This document shows, in pieces, positions 8,246 to 18,960 of a stretch of DNA of 64,000 nucleotides. The position numbers and the translations under genes are program-made. The notes beneath the pieces were generated by a model that ran no database searches, had not been told where the DNA came from, and saw only the letters and a list, made by a program, of their open reading frames with translations. The stretch's first letter is position 1. Every line of letters starts with the position of its first letter. Source of the stretch: Selaginella tamariscina (Eukaryota > Streptophyta > Lycopodiopsida > Selaginellales > Selaginellaceae); assembly GCA_003024785.1 (NCBI GenBank), contig PUQB01000040.1, positions 144,978 to 208,977 of the forward strand. The letters are read 5' to 3'.

Positions 8246-9061
8246 TTGGTCACCTTGTGCCGCTACAATTCTTTTTCTCCATACGAGATGGTATACCTAT
8301 TATGCAGTACAAGTTACGGCCATCAGAGCAGGAGTGGTTACCGAAAGAGGGCTTAATGCTCTTCAAAAGTGGAAGGATGGAAAGCCACTTCTCCCAGAAG
8401 GACAACCAGACCCTATTCCATTGAGTGCCCAGCTCAAGGAACAAGAGGTTATTATTGATGGCATAAAAATATGTGGCATGGGTTCAAAAATCGATGCCAA
8501 AGAATTCTGATAAGGCAACTGGTTACTCAGAACTATATAAGCATGTGGTCGACTATTGGGAGACTGTTGTTCGAGAGTTGGAAGGGCCTACTGTCACAAG
8601 TACAGAATTGCAACACCCTTTTTGGCCTAAAACAAGGTGGCGAGAGGAGATTGAAATGACATCACTGAGCACAGACGACATAGAAGCCAGTAGTGATGTG
8701 GAAGTGCAAACCCCACACTTTGTTGGACAAAGGAACCAAAAACCTAAAGCATACTTTGCTAATGATGGTTCTCATTACTCCAGATGCGTCATATAATCAG
8801 CCTATTTGGATGGGTCAAATTATCGACACACCTGAAGTAATCACAAAAAATAGTATTGTTAAGGTTGCATGGTTCAAACCACAAAAAAGGCGACACGAGA
8901 AGGAGAGCGAAAGATATAATGGATGCCTAGAGAAAACATGGTCTCCCAATCAAAAAGACCCAGCATGTTTTATAAATGTTAAATCCATTCGATATGGGTG
9001 GATGTCAAGAAGCGTTGATAAAGTCACGATTAACAAAACTGCAAGAATGTATGTTTTCTGA
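8246..9061 (+). pseudogene. A1 transposase C-terminal region, frameshifted
   Basis: Frames at 8473-8796 and 8693-9061 cover the rest. Recognisable pieces are VVRELEGPTVTSTELQHPFWPKTRWREE, QPIWMGQIIDTPEVITKNSIVKVAWFKPQKRRHEKESERY and VTINKTARMYVF before the stop at 9059-9061. The second piece resembles the beta-rich C-terminal segment seen in other DUF7869 proteins. A2 retains the same region (49000-49670) with further stops. No catalytic role is evident. Confidence 0.55.
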
Positions 9062-9491
9062 AGCTTAAAGCAATTACAAAATTATAAAATATCATATATT
9101 TAATATTCATAATTAATAAACTCTTTAATAATAGTACCAAATTGTTTACTTAACTATATAAATTTAAAAAATGATATGGAAGATTGACTATATTATTATA
9201 GGTTTTATATATATATATTATTACTACTACAAATTTTTAATTAATAATGTTATATTTAAATATTAATATTTTAATAACAACATCAATGTACCTCTTATGA
9301 TCTTCTTAATTTTATATTAGGCCATACTCTTAAATATAATATATTATATAATTATATTCTAAATATATATTCTAAAGAATATAATTCTAAAGAATATTCC
9401 TTTAATATTAGAAAATGCTAATTAAATAGTTAAAATTGCTAATTATTATGAAATGGGACTATAGACATGCCCATTTTAGTTACAACTTGCA
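9062..9491 (+). repeat. A1 right terminal (inverted) repeat, AT-rich
   Basis: Matches 49680-50194 in A2 and the inverse of 45203-46690 (minus the solo LTR). It ends GGGACTATAGACATGCCC...AGTTACAACTTGCA. There are no genes. Confidence 0.8.
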
Positions 9492-9539
9492 TTTGTGTTA
9501 AACTTGGGCCTCTTTGTGGAGATGGAGTCATGTCACCTC

Positions 9540-12094
9540 TTACATTTGAAGTGCCACTTTCTCTATAGACAAATAAGTTCCCTTCTCTACTAGCCATACC
9601 TTAGGAAGTCTCAAAACACATGAGGCAACAATACTTGGATATGGATGTTTGACACATCCAATTTGGCATGTGCAGAACCACATCATCTGTTGCATGTAGT
9701 CAATGTTACTGAAAGCATTCTTGTACTGTCTTTTTCCATAGAACCCAAGTATTGGAACTCGATGAGGGAATCTGATAGGCATGGTAGATAAACTTCCCCC
9801 CGCCCCCCCCGCAACTCCTAGACATTTCACCTAACTGGACTCATTGATTCATCTTATTGCCCATTCTGACGACAAGATCTCTCTTTCCTTCACCTCGTCG
9901 AATCTTAGTCTTTTCTTGTGGGTGTTTGGGACAACACATTCCTCATAATGTATGTCATGTTTGTTTGAATGCAGGTTGTCCACGTTCTCATTTCCAATTC
10001 ATTGACGAGTTTGATGACCATTGTAGTGGAAACATTCTTCCCTGTTGAAAGCTTTTGTTGCATATTTTAACAAAGTCTCTACTGATGGTTCAGATCCACA
10101 ATATTTTTCTTCAATAATAGCCTTAACCTTAGCACGCTGAATTATAGCATCTATTAGGTGTATCATTGTTGCCTCCAAGAGAGGAACTCTCTTTGTCAGT
10201 CTCGCTCTACATGCTTTTGCATGAACCACCTTAGCATTGTTTGTTATAGGAACATTTGCATATTGCTCCTCTGTCAAATCAGCCAACTCAACTACAAAGA
10301 TATGGTCTTCATGTTGCATCCACCAAGCCAACCATTTCCTCAAAGTTGAAACATTAGAAGCACGACCTTCCCAGAATGACTCTAGCATTCAACCATTCTT
10401 GTTTTATGGTTTCTGTTTTCACTCAGCCAATATTGAGTCAGCTTCATGTGCTCTTCTCTATGCTCCTCCATTATCCACTTATTTATTACTTAACGAATGG
10501 ATTGAATGTAATGTACCAGACAGTTTCGTTCCTTCCTTTTCATTTTTTGACCATTGTTAATTAAAACTTGTCACTGAGCCTACCATATAGCTCCCACCTC
10601 ATTCGATATAAAACCTGCAAATTGGACATTTTGAACCCCCTACTTATTACAAACGTGCACCAGAGTTTTTAGAAACTTTATAGTTGCAAATGTATCTGCA
10701 CGACACATATCACCATATGCAATTGTAACCATTGAACGTAAACTACAAGAGACTAAGGACGAAAACATATTCAACTCAAATGTGCAAATTACTTACAATG
10801 GATCATATAGGTGAATACCAGGCATTGCCTAGTTAGGAATACAATGTGTATGATCAAGAATTACCCATTGTTGTTTTAAGTCTTCACTAGGTTGACATCT
10901 TCTAACGTAGTCAACACCAAAACTAGGACCTTCCATTGTCATCTTAAAGATGAGTGGTTGCTCATTTGCACCGTTCAGATCCATTCTTGCGACGTATACG
11001 AAAGGATTATTTCAACTCAAGCAAACCTTCACAACCCTCCTGGAACTGTGATTCTCTATTTCTTATTTTATTTATCCACTCATGTGTTTTGCCATGAGTG
11101 TTACACTAAAGATTAGTTGCTAATTGTAAACATACCTCCTGTTATTTGTTAGAGGCTCCAAACTTGTAAGTAGCTTGTCATAAGACACCATGCCACCTTC
11201 TTTTAACAACTCATCAAAGATGAGTTGTCGCACTACTTGAAACTCTACCACTCTTTGGTTTGTTCTAGGGTTGTTCCGGACCACATTGGTAATACTAACT
11301 TGTGCTCAATTTGTTGAAGTGGATCCATTGCATCGATGTGTATGCTACCCATGGTGATTGAATAGTTTGTTAACTATAACATCATCAAGTAAGATGTAGT
11401 AAATAAATGTTGAACACCTTTCAATGAAAACAGGTTGCTCTCCATAATGCCGGCAACTTATTCCCTTTACTCAACCATTAAGTGTTTCTATAATCTTTTC
11501 TATCATGCCCTTGAAGTGGCACTCATTCTCCTTACCAGCATAGCCAAAATAAGAGTAACCAAGATTTTGACACTTCAAATGTGCAAGACAAAGAACTGTT
11601 ACTCACATGAGCTAGAATTTGTTAGTGCATTGTACTTGGATGAGTCCAATAATAACAGTCTTCTTTTTACTCATCCCCTCATATTTTGTGTGACATTTGG
11701 TTGTGGCATTAGTTCAAAGATCACATTGCCATTGTAGTTCTAGGAAGCTCACTCACTTTTTTAATAATTGAAGATTCAATGAAATCCCGATCAATCTTGT
11801 ATATTTCCGCTTTCTTGAGGATGTACAACATGGAGTTTAGACACTCCACAATCTCAATTAACCTTTACCTAGTCACAGAGTATAAAATGCAAACTCCTCA
11901 TGAGGCCCACTCTTGCACAGAATCTCTACATTTGTTCTAGAACCACTAGTCACAAACAATATTTAAAAAACTTTGAAGCTTTCATATTGTGGAATGCTAA
12001 ATGTCTCATGAAACTCTCGTTCAAACACAAAAGCATTTTCATTTTCATCTACTAAAAAATCCTTGTCAACACCTCCACAGTTGATTATGGCCAT
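9540..12094 (-). pseudogene. M1: MULE-like transposase gene, truncated
   Basis: A decayed copy of the gene at 38489-41480. The start (about 12094) encodes a protein opening with VDKDFLVDENENAFVFE, matching the openings at 41480 and 56936. Further down are ESFWEGRASNVSTLRKWLAWWMQHEDH (10388-10300), the helical block after the MULE catalytic region, and FYGKRQYKNAFSNIDYMQQMMWFC (about 9750-9660). A splice donor is conserved (GTAAGT, minus strand of 10791-10796), but the matching acceptor is damaged. The SWIM end is missing because A1 ends at 9491, so A1 probably truncates it. Many stops: not functional. Confidence 0.7.
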
Positions 12095-12324
12095 GGTTGT
12101 CTTAACACAAGAACTAAAATGGGAATGAATGGAAACAACGAGAGATGAGAATGATTATTTCTTGTTTCATGTGCAAATAACATTTGTTAGCAGGTTGTTT
12201 AAGGAATTTATTGCTTTGGGCAGTAAGAGTGATTTGCTTTATTATGGTTATTGTATAATACAAATTTGCCATTATTTTTTACATTATATTTCTAGTAATC
12301 ACATTAACAAAAAATATGTCAGAA
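12095..12324. other. Spacer upstream of M1 start
   Basis: AT-rich DNA between the M1 start codon and the CTAGGG-type leader. By analogy with 41481-41785 it would be the shared promoter region of a divergent gene pair. No motif stands out. Confidence 0.35.
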
Positions 12325-12875
12325 TCTAGGGTTTGTCAATGACTAGGTTTTTTGTCTGCAAATCACTTTCTGCAAGTCATTTTCTATGGGCTTCAAAATC
12401 TTCAAGAATCTTGTTCAAAATCATTCCAAGAAATTTTCTTCAAAAACATTCCAGGAAATCCTCAGGTTTGTGTACATGTCCAGGCTCTTCACTTGTAAAA
12501 AATTAACTTATGAATTGTTTTCCTTGAATGTTTCTAGGAGGCTGCTGACTAAGAGAGGATCCAAATCCCCAGCCAATCAGCGAGAGTGAGAGCATCTTCA
12601 CACGAGAGAGCGAGAGCATCCACATCCTTAGCAACAACCTATTCAAAGCCAAGTATGTGTATAAAGTGTCTCAATGATTTTGTTCTCCACAGACTGCCAA
12701 CTAAGAGAGGATCCAGATCCTCGCTCAGTCAACAAAATTGAGACCATCTTCATCCTTGAATGAGAGCACCTTCAGCACTGGGTCTGTGTGTGCATGTGAG
12801 GGTTGAAGGAATCATCTCAACTTTTTCATAGCGTGCCAATTGAGAGGGGATTCAAATCCTCACCCAATCGGCAAG
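12325..12875 (+). repeat. M1 leader with three hairpin units
   Basis: Starts with ATCTAGGGTTTG and CTAGGTTTTTT, resembling the GGCTAGGGTTT leader at 41785. Three related units follow at about 12545, 12695 and 12830. Each comes just after an AG that could be a 3' splice site, and has the form (G)CC(A/G)ACT(A/G)AGAGAGGATCC...TCAGTC. Inner stems such as GAGGATC/GATCCTC (12702-12722) are perfect. Similar in plan to the array at 41940-42640. No ORF. Confidence 0.5.
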
Positions 12876-12879
12876 AGCA

Positions 12880-13045
12880 AGAGTGAAATGACAATGACAA
12901 TGATAATGACAACAATAGTGACAATGATAGTGATGGTGATGGTGATGATGGTGGTGATAGTGACGATGATGGTTATGGTTATGGGTCGTGGGTTTGAGTA
13001 TCATAAGGCAAAATTTTTAACTAAATAATGAAATCATGACACTAC
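12880..13045 (-). repeat. G element 3' LTR start (partial, minus)
   Basis: On the minus strand, reads AAGGGGGGGGTAG (polypurine tract) then TGTCATGATTTCATTATTTAG, matching the start of the solo LTR at 51453 and including the same microsatellite. Its far end was not found, so it is truncated or diverged. Confidence 0.6.
12882..12985. repeat. GAT/GAC-rich microsatellite
   Basis: Imperfect (GATAGT/GACAAT/GGTGAT) repeats. The inverse composition at 51500-51600 lies inside a G LTR, so this array is part of that LTR. Confidence 0.8.
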
Positions 13046-13985
13046 CCCCCCCTTGCCATGATAGCACTGCTCATTTGAAACCCGACTTACCATGATATTA
13101 ATGATGGAAAACTTCAAGATTTGAAGTGTGTTGAACGTTGTTGTAAGTTCCCAGCTACTTTCACTTGATGAATAGCCAACCCAATCAACAAGACAATATA
13201 GGTGTCCATTTTGAAGTTTGGAGTTGAGGATGGAAGTAACTTCAAACTCATGTTCACCAGTGGTGGAGGAGTAACTCATCCTGTCTCAATTGGAGGATAA
13301 ACAGAAACATAAAAAACATGATGGAGTCATACAACATGTGGTAGCTTGAATTGGTAAGTTATTGAAGATGTCCACTCAAGAATCAAAAAAGGATCTAATT
13401 GTTGGTAGTCCAATTTAGGTTGCGTAAATGGCCAATGACGTCCAAGAAGCCAAACCTTGTCACCTAGTTGAAATTATGGTGAGATTGATTCATTGTACGC
13501 CAATAGGCTTCTTGAGCATGGGCAAGGTGGTGGTGAATATCCTCGTGAATTGATTGGAGTCGTTTTAACCTGATCATTTACGATAGCATTCATTGTTGGG
13601 ACTTCAAAACTGAATAACACCAATGTAAATGAATACCTTAAGTGATAAAAAATGGTCAGTGTTATGTAGACACATGCTTAAAATTGTTGTATGCGAATTC
13701 AAATGGTAACAAGTCCACCTAAGGGTGGTGTGCAATTGAAAGCTTCCCTTGATGTTAAGCAACTTGATCCAAGTAACGACGCCACTCTTCAAATGAATCC
13801 ACAATTGACAATAACTCCTTGTTGAAGATGCCGTAGTTGACCTTTGCTAGTGTAAATTTTTGTGAGTGGAACACCACTAGATGTAATGCATTGTCAAAGT
13901 CCTCCTGTGATAGAACAACACCAATTATGTAATTTGAGGCGTCAGTGTTGAACCATAAAATTCCTACCCTCCATACATTGGTAAG
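13034..13985 (-). pseudogene. G element: RNase H, integrase end and chromodomain remnants
   Basis: Read on the minus strand from 13985. First an RNase H piece (WFNTDASNYIIGVVLSQ, then VVFHSQKFTLAKVNYGIFNKELLSIVDSFEEWRRYLDQVA). It is joined directly to an integrase C-terminal piece (LLPFEFAYNNFKHVSTKHCPFF, then a GDKVWLLGRHWPF-like segment near 13460). Last is a chromodomain ([29 protein letters not shown] segment) ending near 13040. The integrase core is deleted and frames are broken. This is the 3' end of a chromovirus whose RT N terminus appears at 22806-23192, on the other side of element E. Confidence 0.75.
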
Positions 13986-13989
13986 ATTG

Positions 13990-14535
13990 CCGTCAATAAA
14001 CCCGTATTAAGGGTCTACCAGAATAAGATAGAGACGTAATCAGACATTAGAAAGCCAGAAAAAGGGTAAGGATGGCAAGGTAATAGTAGGTAGTAGTAGT
14101 ATGGATCCCACAACACTGGAAAGAAGATCAATATACTACATAACAGAAATACGAGTAAGAGATAGACGTATTGAGAGAGAAAGGAAACTTATATTATGTC
14201 CTCGCACGGCACATGGTACAAAATAACATATACGGGACCTAATTTGGTCTATTTATACCCGTATTCTAGGTCCCGTACTAGCAGTTATCACAACTGCCTC
14301 CCAGCCTTATCCATTCAGTTACTGTAACTCCTTCTTATCCTTATCCAAACATGCCGTATTCCACGGGTATTGTATTGCGGTGATGACTCGTATTGCAGTA
14401 GGACGATAGTAACCCGTACTCCGATATATCCTTCCCACTCTCGGTTTTTCACAATATATATTGTTTTGATATTTTCCCATATATTGCCCATGAAATAACA
14501 AGAAATTCTATCAATGTCTAACTATGATCTTAACA
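13990..14535 (-). repeat. E 3' LTR
   Basis: Starts on the minus strand at 14535 with TGTTAAGATCATAG right after a polypurine tract. The other end, near 13990, is not sharply defined because no second copy is in the window. It contains a TATA box at 14250-14258. Confidence 0.55.
14250..14258 (-). promoter_or_regulatory. TATA box in E LTR
   Basis: TATAAATAG on the minus strand, central in the LTR, as expected for an LTR promoter. Confidence 0.5.
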
Positions 14536-14549
14536 TCCCCCCAGATTGG
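14536..14549 (-). other. E polypurine tract
   Basis: Minus strand CCAATCTGGGGGGA directly before TGTTAAG. Confidence 0.65.
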
Positions 14550-15697
14550 AAGTGTTGCATCACCCCGATGCAACCTTACAATGTGCCCGCACTTCCGCAC
14601 ATAGAAGTGACAAAGTTCTTCAGCTTGAGGTTCTCCTTGCGTAACTTACGTACTTCGTCCACATCATCGGATGTTGGAGTAGCTGCTGGATTGAATTCAC
14701 CCATCTTGTCATGGATATTACGGACTTGGTCAGCTAATGTTGTACAGTGTCCATGAGTACCTTGTTCTGATCGTACAAACGGCGTATGATGTTCGACTGC
14801 TCCAAGAACTACTTGTCGATCGTATTACAGCAATCATGAAGTTGCTGACTGAAAGTAGTATTCGCTCATTGAAGTGCTACCTGCTGTGTAATAGAATCAA
14901 CGACACTGCGAAGGTGGAAAGCTGACCTTTGAGAGTCGTATCCTATGGTGGTCCTGAGGACGATGATCGAGTATTATAGAGGAGACCTTTACCACGAGGA
15001 GACTAGCGGAGGATGCAGAACAGGCCCACAGCATCAACTTCGATACCACACATGGAGTGCGAAGACACAGCACTACCAAATCCCAATCCGCCCGCAGGAC
15101 CAACTTCAACAACACACATGGAGTGTGAGGATTCTGCACCATTCAACACTACGGTCCTACCGTAGTCTCGTCACCACCATTAGTTCAACATCAAACTATG
15201 GCAGGTACATCTTCTCATATCATACCACCACAGGTAGTACCTCCAGCACAGCAAGTACGGGATTCAGTAGTACGATACTCAGGGTAAGAACCGGATTTAG
15301 TAGAACCGACACCTGGACAATCTGCCAAGAACAACATCCACAATAAGAGCAGCACTCGCAACAGTCCTATTCACCGATACAACAAATGGGACATCACGCT
15401 TCGGATCGACAGGAGCGAGACATGTCGAGGAGTTCGAATTGCACTCGTGATCAGACAGCTTCCCCGGACTACCACCGCGTCCTTGTCCAGAAACTCGAGT
15501 CTGATTTCGGGTTCCTTTGACTACGGCTCCTCTGGCTTCTTCACTTGCGTACATGGTTGTTTCTTCTGCTTTGTTGGTAGTGGCACATCCAAATTACGGA
15601 CATCGAACACATTTCTGGGTATTGATTGGTAAGACCTAACCAAGCCTATCCTTGATGTGAGTGCCGGTGTACCTGCTGGTGCTAGATGCGCATACAT
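14550..15697 (-). pseudogene. E extra ORF, distal part, with internal inversion
   Basis: Colinear on the minus strand with the copy at 31500-32300 at both ends. 15697-15516 matches the linker (LAPAGTP-like, then NLDVPLPTKQKKQP-like). 14937-14560 matches the coiled-coil segment (HLRSVVDSITQQVALQ; the other copy reads HLRSVVDSVIQQVAVQ at 32239-32290). The middle, about 14938-15515, matches only on the plus strand and is therefore inverted. It ends at CGHIVRLHRGDATLP, possibly a degenerate zinc-knuckle tail, next to the polypurine tract. Function unknown. Frame broken. Confidence 0.55.
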
Positions 15698-15811
15698 TGT
15701 TAGGAACCACTACGTACAAACTAGAGACCCTCACAAAACCACCCGACCTACCCCGAGCTGTCTCTAGTCTCCACACGCTGCTCTCCAAAAAGGCTTCCAA
15801 TATTAGTGTGC

Positions 15812-16355
15812 TCAAGGCAACATGGATGAGGAAGCTAAAGATCTGAGTGTTGAGCTTAGAAACATTCAGAGTTTGTGCAAGAAGAACTTACAAGTAGCTC
15901 AAAGCCAAGTTATCAAGTTTGTTAATGAGCACAGAAGCTTTCAAGAGTTCCAGGTGGGAGATTATGTATATCTCTGAGTGGTATTTGCCACACATGTAAG
16001 GTGGAACTATTGTGGCCTTATATGATAAGTTGTCTCCTAGGTACTCAGGTCCTTATGAGATTCTGGAGCGTATCGATAAAGTGACATATTGACTACGGCT
16101 GCCAGAAGGAGTGATGGTGCACCCAATGTTTCATGTTAGCTAGTTAAAGAGAGTACTCACAAGGAACGAGTCCCGGGTAGATTCTTGTGGATGTACAAGG
16201 CTAATGATATAGGACCAGTTGAGTAAGTTATACTGCCCTTGAGGACAAGGACTTGCTAATGGGGGGAGGATTGTTACGACCCGTATAATGAATCAAGAAT
16301 ATTCCCTAGAAAGGTATAAGCTAGAATATTCCTAAAAAGCTATACCTAAATAAAC
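15812..16355 (+). pseudogene. Inverted block of F1: integrase C terminus, PPT, LTR start
   Basis: On the plus strand: integrase C-terminal residues (AKDLSVELRNIQSLCKKNLQVAQ, FQEFQVGDYVYL, SGPYEILERIDKV, VHPMFHVS), then the polypurine tract TGGGGGGAGGAT and the LTR start TGTTACGACC at 16274. The LTR ends abruptly near 16350, and its missing right part is the minus-strand piece 15811-15698. Integrase coding also stops at 16356 on the minus strand and resumes here. This is a local inversion of about 540 bp with breakpoints in integrase and the 3' LTR. Confidence 0.75.
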
Positions 16356-18240
16356 CCAACTCAAAAGCTGTCTTGGAATGTTGTCCAAACATAGCATAAT
16401 ATGGACTCATTCCAATGCCACTGTGTCCTTGGCAAATGGGTGACAAAGTCCATAGAGATACTGCCCCATCGCCTATTTGGAATAAGCAATGGTACTAATA
16501 GCCCACTTGGTTTTTCCCTGGGCACCTTTACTTGCTGACACTTGTCACAAGTCCTGCAGTACTCTATGATATTAGCTTTCATATTCCTCCAATAAACCTT
16601 ATCTTGATCAACTCATACGTTTTCCTCCCTCCAAAATGACCAGTAGTGATCATGATGGAAATATAGTACCTGGTTGATCAAATGGTCCACACGAGGAAGA
16701 TACACACGGCCATTGTAGTACAAAACTCCATCCTAAAATGAGAATGGTGGCTCTAGCTGTCCTTTGAGCTCCTGCACCTCAGCGTCTTGTGCTTGAGCAT
16801 GTTGAACTACCTAGCTAAACTCACTGACCGTCATTGTTAATGCATTACATAAGCGTGTTTGGAATTCTCTAACCACTGTGGCTCTCCTAACGCGTGACAA
16901 AGCATATACCACCACGTTAGCCTTTCCCACGCAATGCTCAATAGGAAATTTGCCAAACTCCATGAGCTTAACCATCCAGCGAGCTTGCTGAGAGTTTAAT
17001 TCTTTCTATTTGAACAGATACACCAAAGTCTTGTGATCTGTAAACACTTTGAACTTGCACCATAAAGATAATGCCTGCAAACTCATAATGCATTAACAAT
17101 AGCTAGTAGTTCTTACTCATATGTTGAGTATTGTTGCTCTGCAAGATTCAAGTACGACTCTTATAAGCAATAGGCCTTCCCTCTTGCATAAGTACAACTC
17201 CAATGGCCACTCCACTTGCATCACACGATACTCATAAGGCTTAGAGGGATCTGCAATACATAAAACTAGTGCACGTATCAAAGCTTGTTTCAAAGCTTGG
17301 AAACTGCTCTTCTCTGAAGCACTTATGCAAAGGGAACGTCCTTCCTCAGCAACCTAGTTAACGGAGAAGCTTTCTTGGCATAATCCTTGACATACCGCCG
17401 GTAATAACCAGCATGCCCAAGAAACTCCATAACTCTTCTGCATTGCTAGGAACTGGCCATTGCTCCAGCCACCTTTTGTGGATCAGTCTTCACTCCACTT
17501 GGCGTCACAATGTGACCCAAATACTCCACTTTGCACTGAGCAAATGCACATTGCTCTTCTTTGCATAGAGCTTATTCTCCCTTAACAACTGAAGAACTCT
17601 TCGCAAATGCTGCACATGCTCCTTCATATTCTTACTGTAAATAAGAATATCGTTAAGGAAGATCTCCACAAAGTCGTGCAAGTAGTCACAAACACCTTAG
17701 TCGTCAACCGAGTGAATGTGACAGGGGCATTTGTTAAGCCAAATGGCATAACAATGAACTCAAAATGCCCAACTATCTTGATGAACACTCTGGCTCCATC
17801 GAGATGATCTAGTATCCACACATGGCATGGACATCCTGTCCTTCACTATTTGCTTGTTGAGAGCTCTGTAGTCTATGCACATCCTCATGGTGCCATCCTT
17901 CTTCCTGACAAGCAATACTGGTGCACCAAATGGAGACTTGCTTAGTTGTATAAAGCCATATTCCAATAGCTCCATCACTTGTCTCTTAACCTCTTGCTCC
18001 TTAGCATGGCTCAGTCGGAATGGCTTACGGTAAATGGCTTTCGTACCCTATTCTAGCTCCACACCTCTTGCATGTGGTAAGCCATGAGGTAGCTCGGAGG
18101 GAAGATGTCAGCAAACTCCTCGCACAACAGCTTTGCTCAAGGTGACAGTAAAAGAACTTGTTTGGAGACTCAAGCTTTGTTCCAAACCAAGTGTCTATCA
18201 CTTCACTATACTCAAGCTTCATGTGCTTGGTGCTCCACTA
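16356..18240 (-). pseudogene. F1 pol: RT, RNase H, integrase (broken)
   Basis: Minus strand from 18240: FADIFPSELPHGLPHARGVELE-like linker, then RT with [25 protein letters not shown] (about 17920-17845) and [17 protein letters not shown] (about 17760-17710). RNase H follows (RPIAYKSRTLNLAEQQYST, then DHKTLVYLFKQKELNSQQARWM, about 17200-16960), then integrase zinc-binding CRTCDKCQQVK and SISMDFVTHLPRT (16582-16420) and GMSPYYAMFGQHSKTAF at the inversion breakpoint. Numerous stops and frameshifts. The RT and integrase are of chromovirus-like type, but no chromodomain follows the GPY/F region in the inverted block. Confidence 0.8.
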
Positions 18241-18289
18241 GATCTTAGGATCCACACGCACTAGCTTTGCAAGAAAGAAAGTCTCCACC

Positions 18290-18650
18290 AGCTGGGTTTT
18301 ACCAACCTGCTATAACTCCTCCACACAAGCAATTTAGCTCTGTGTGACAACTAAGCCCTCAATCTCGTATTGAGGCATAGTCTTCGTTTAGCTCCACCAG
18401 TTGGGTTTTGCCAACCTACAGCTGTAACTCCTCCACACAAGCACTGTAGCTCTGTGTGATAGCTGAGCCTCAATCTCGTATGAGGCACAGTCTTCGTGCA
18501 GCTCCACCAGCTGGGTTTTGCCAACCTACAGCTGTAACTCCTCCACACAAGCACTATAGCTCGTGTGATAGCTGAGCCCTCAATCTCGTATTGAGGCTCT
18601 TCGCGCAGCTCCACCAGCTGGGTTTTGCCAACCTCCACTAACTTTGTTGA
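18290..18650 (-). repeat. Coding tandem repeat near F1 5' end (about 3 units)
   Basis: Units of about 110 bp with CTCAATCTCGTATTGAGGC at about 18358, 18472 and 18581. On the minus strand each encodes about 36 residues (PQYEIEGSAIT, then a C-V-E-E-L-Q-L block, then VGKTQLVEL). The same array has five units in F2 (24440-25000). It occupies the place where gag is expected. Confidence 0.8.
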
Positions 18651-18942
18651 CACAAAGTTATCGCTACTCATGCTACTCACCAAGTGTCCCTCCACACAAT
18701 AGCACGTGTGTGTGGCTCCTCCTGCCATGTAGTTTACCTATTAAGCAAGAACAAATAGAAATTTACCTTGTGGTTTAGAGAAGTCTCCTTTGTGCTCCTC
18801 TCCAAGCCTCCATCTCCTAAAGCTTCTTAGGCGTCTACTTGTCCTTGTTGCCCTTGGGCTTGCTTCTCATTGGACAATTTGCCTTTTAGTGTCCAATGTC
18901 TCCACACAGGTGGTATTATCCTTCCCCCAGCACTCATCTCGA

Positions 18943-18960
18943 CCTTGCTCCGATACCAAT
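18943..18960 (-). other. F1 primer-binding site (tRNA-iMet)
   Basis: Minus strand ATTGGTATCGGAGCAAGG directly inside the 5' LTR; one mismatch to the plant initiator-Met site. Confidence 0.85.

Larger units (their letters stand above)
6031..9061 (+). pseudogene. A1 DUF7869-like transposase gene, broken
   Basis: A multi-exon gene with many frame breaks. In order: an N-terminal region (MFNTGDKVCLL from 6031; then 6184-6654), a helix-turn-helix-like segment (6679-7143), and an RNase H-like core of the DUF7869 type. The core shows a D-x-M-D-x-S-K-T motif (about 7452-7475), LTGVLTHGHG (about 7540-7570), a damaged D-N-x(5)-N-K-N site (about 7895-7914), and VGHTHEDIDAFF (about 8043-8078). A C-terminal region runs to a stop at 9059-9061. 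Known of the family: DUF7869 proteins are abundant, repetitive and widely taken as transposases; the acidic residues above are plausible DDE/D positions. That catalytic reading is inference. A2 (48421-49680) holds the 3' third of the same gene. Confidence 0.75.
5206..9491 (+). mobile_element. Element A1: DNA transposon with DUF7869-like transposase
   Basis: The left part is cut off by T1. In order it holds a palindrome array (5221-5879), the transposase pseudogene (6031-9061) and an AT-rich terminal region ending in AGTTACAACTTGCA (9491). The same terminal sequence ends A2 at 50194 and, inverted, starts A2 at 45203, so it is a terminal inverted repeat of about 500 bp. The element cannot be assigned to a named superfamily from the sequence alone. 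Confidence 0.75.

Noticed and set aside
12129-12329. Plus-strand ORF beginning METTRDENDYF
   Set aside because: Lies in the presumed promoter spacer of M1 and has no counterpart in M2 or M3; likely chance.
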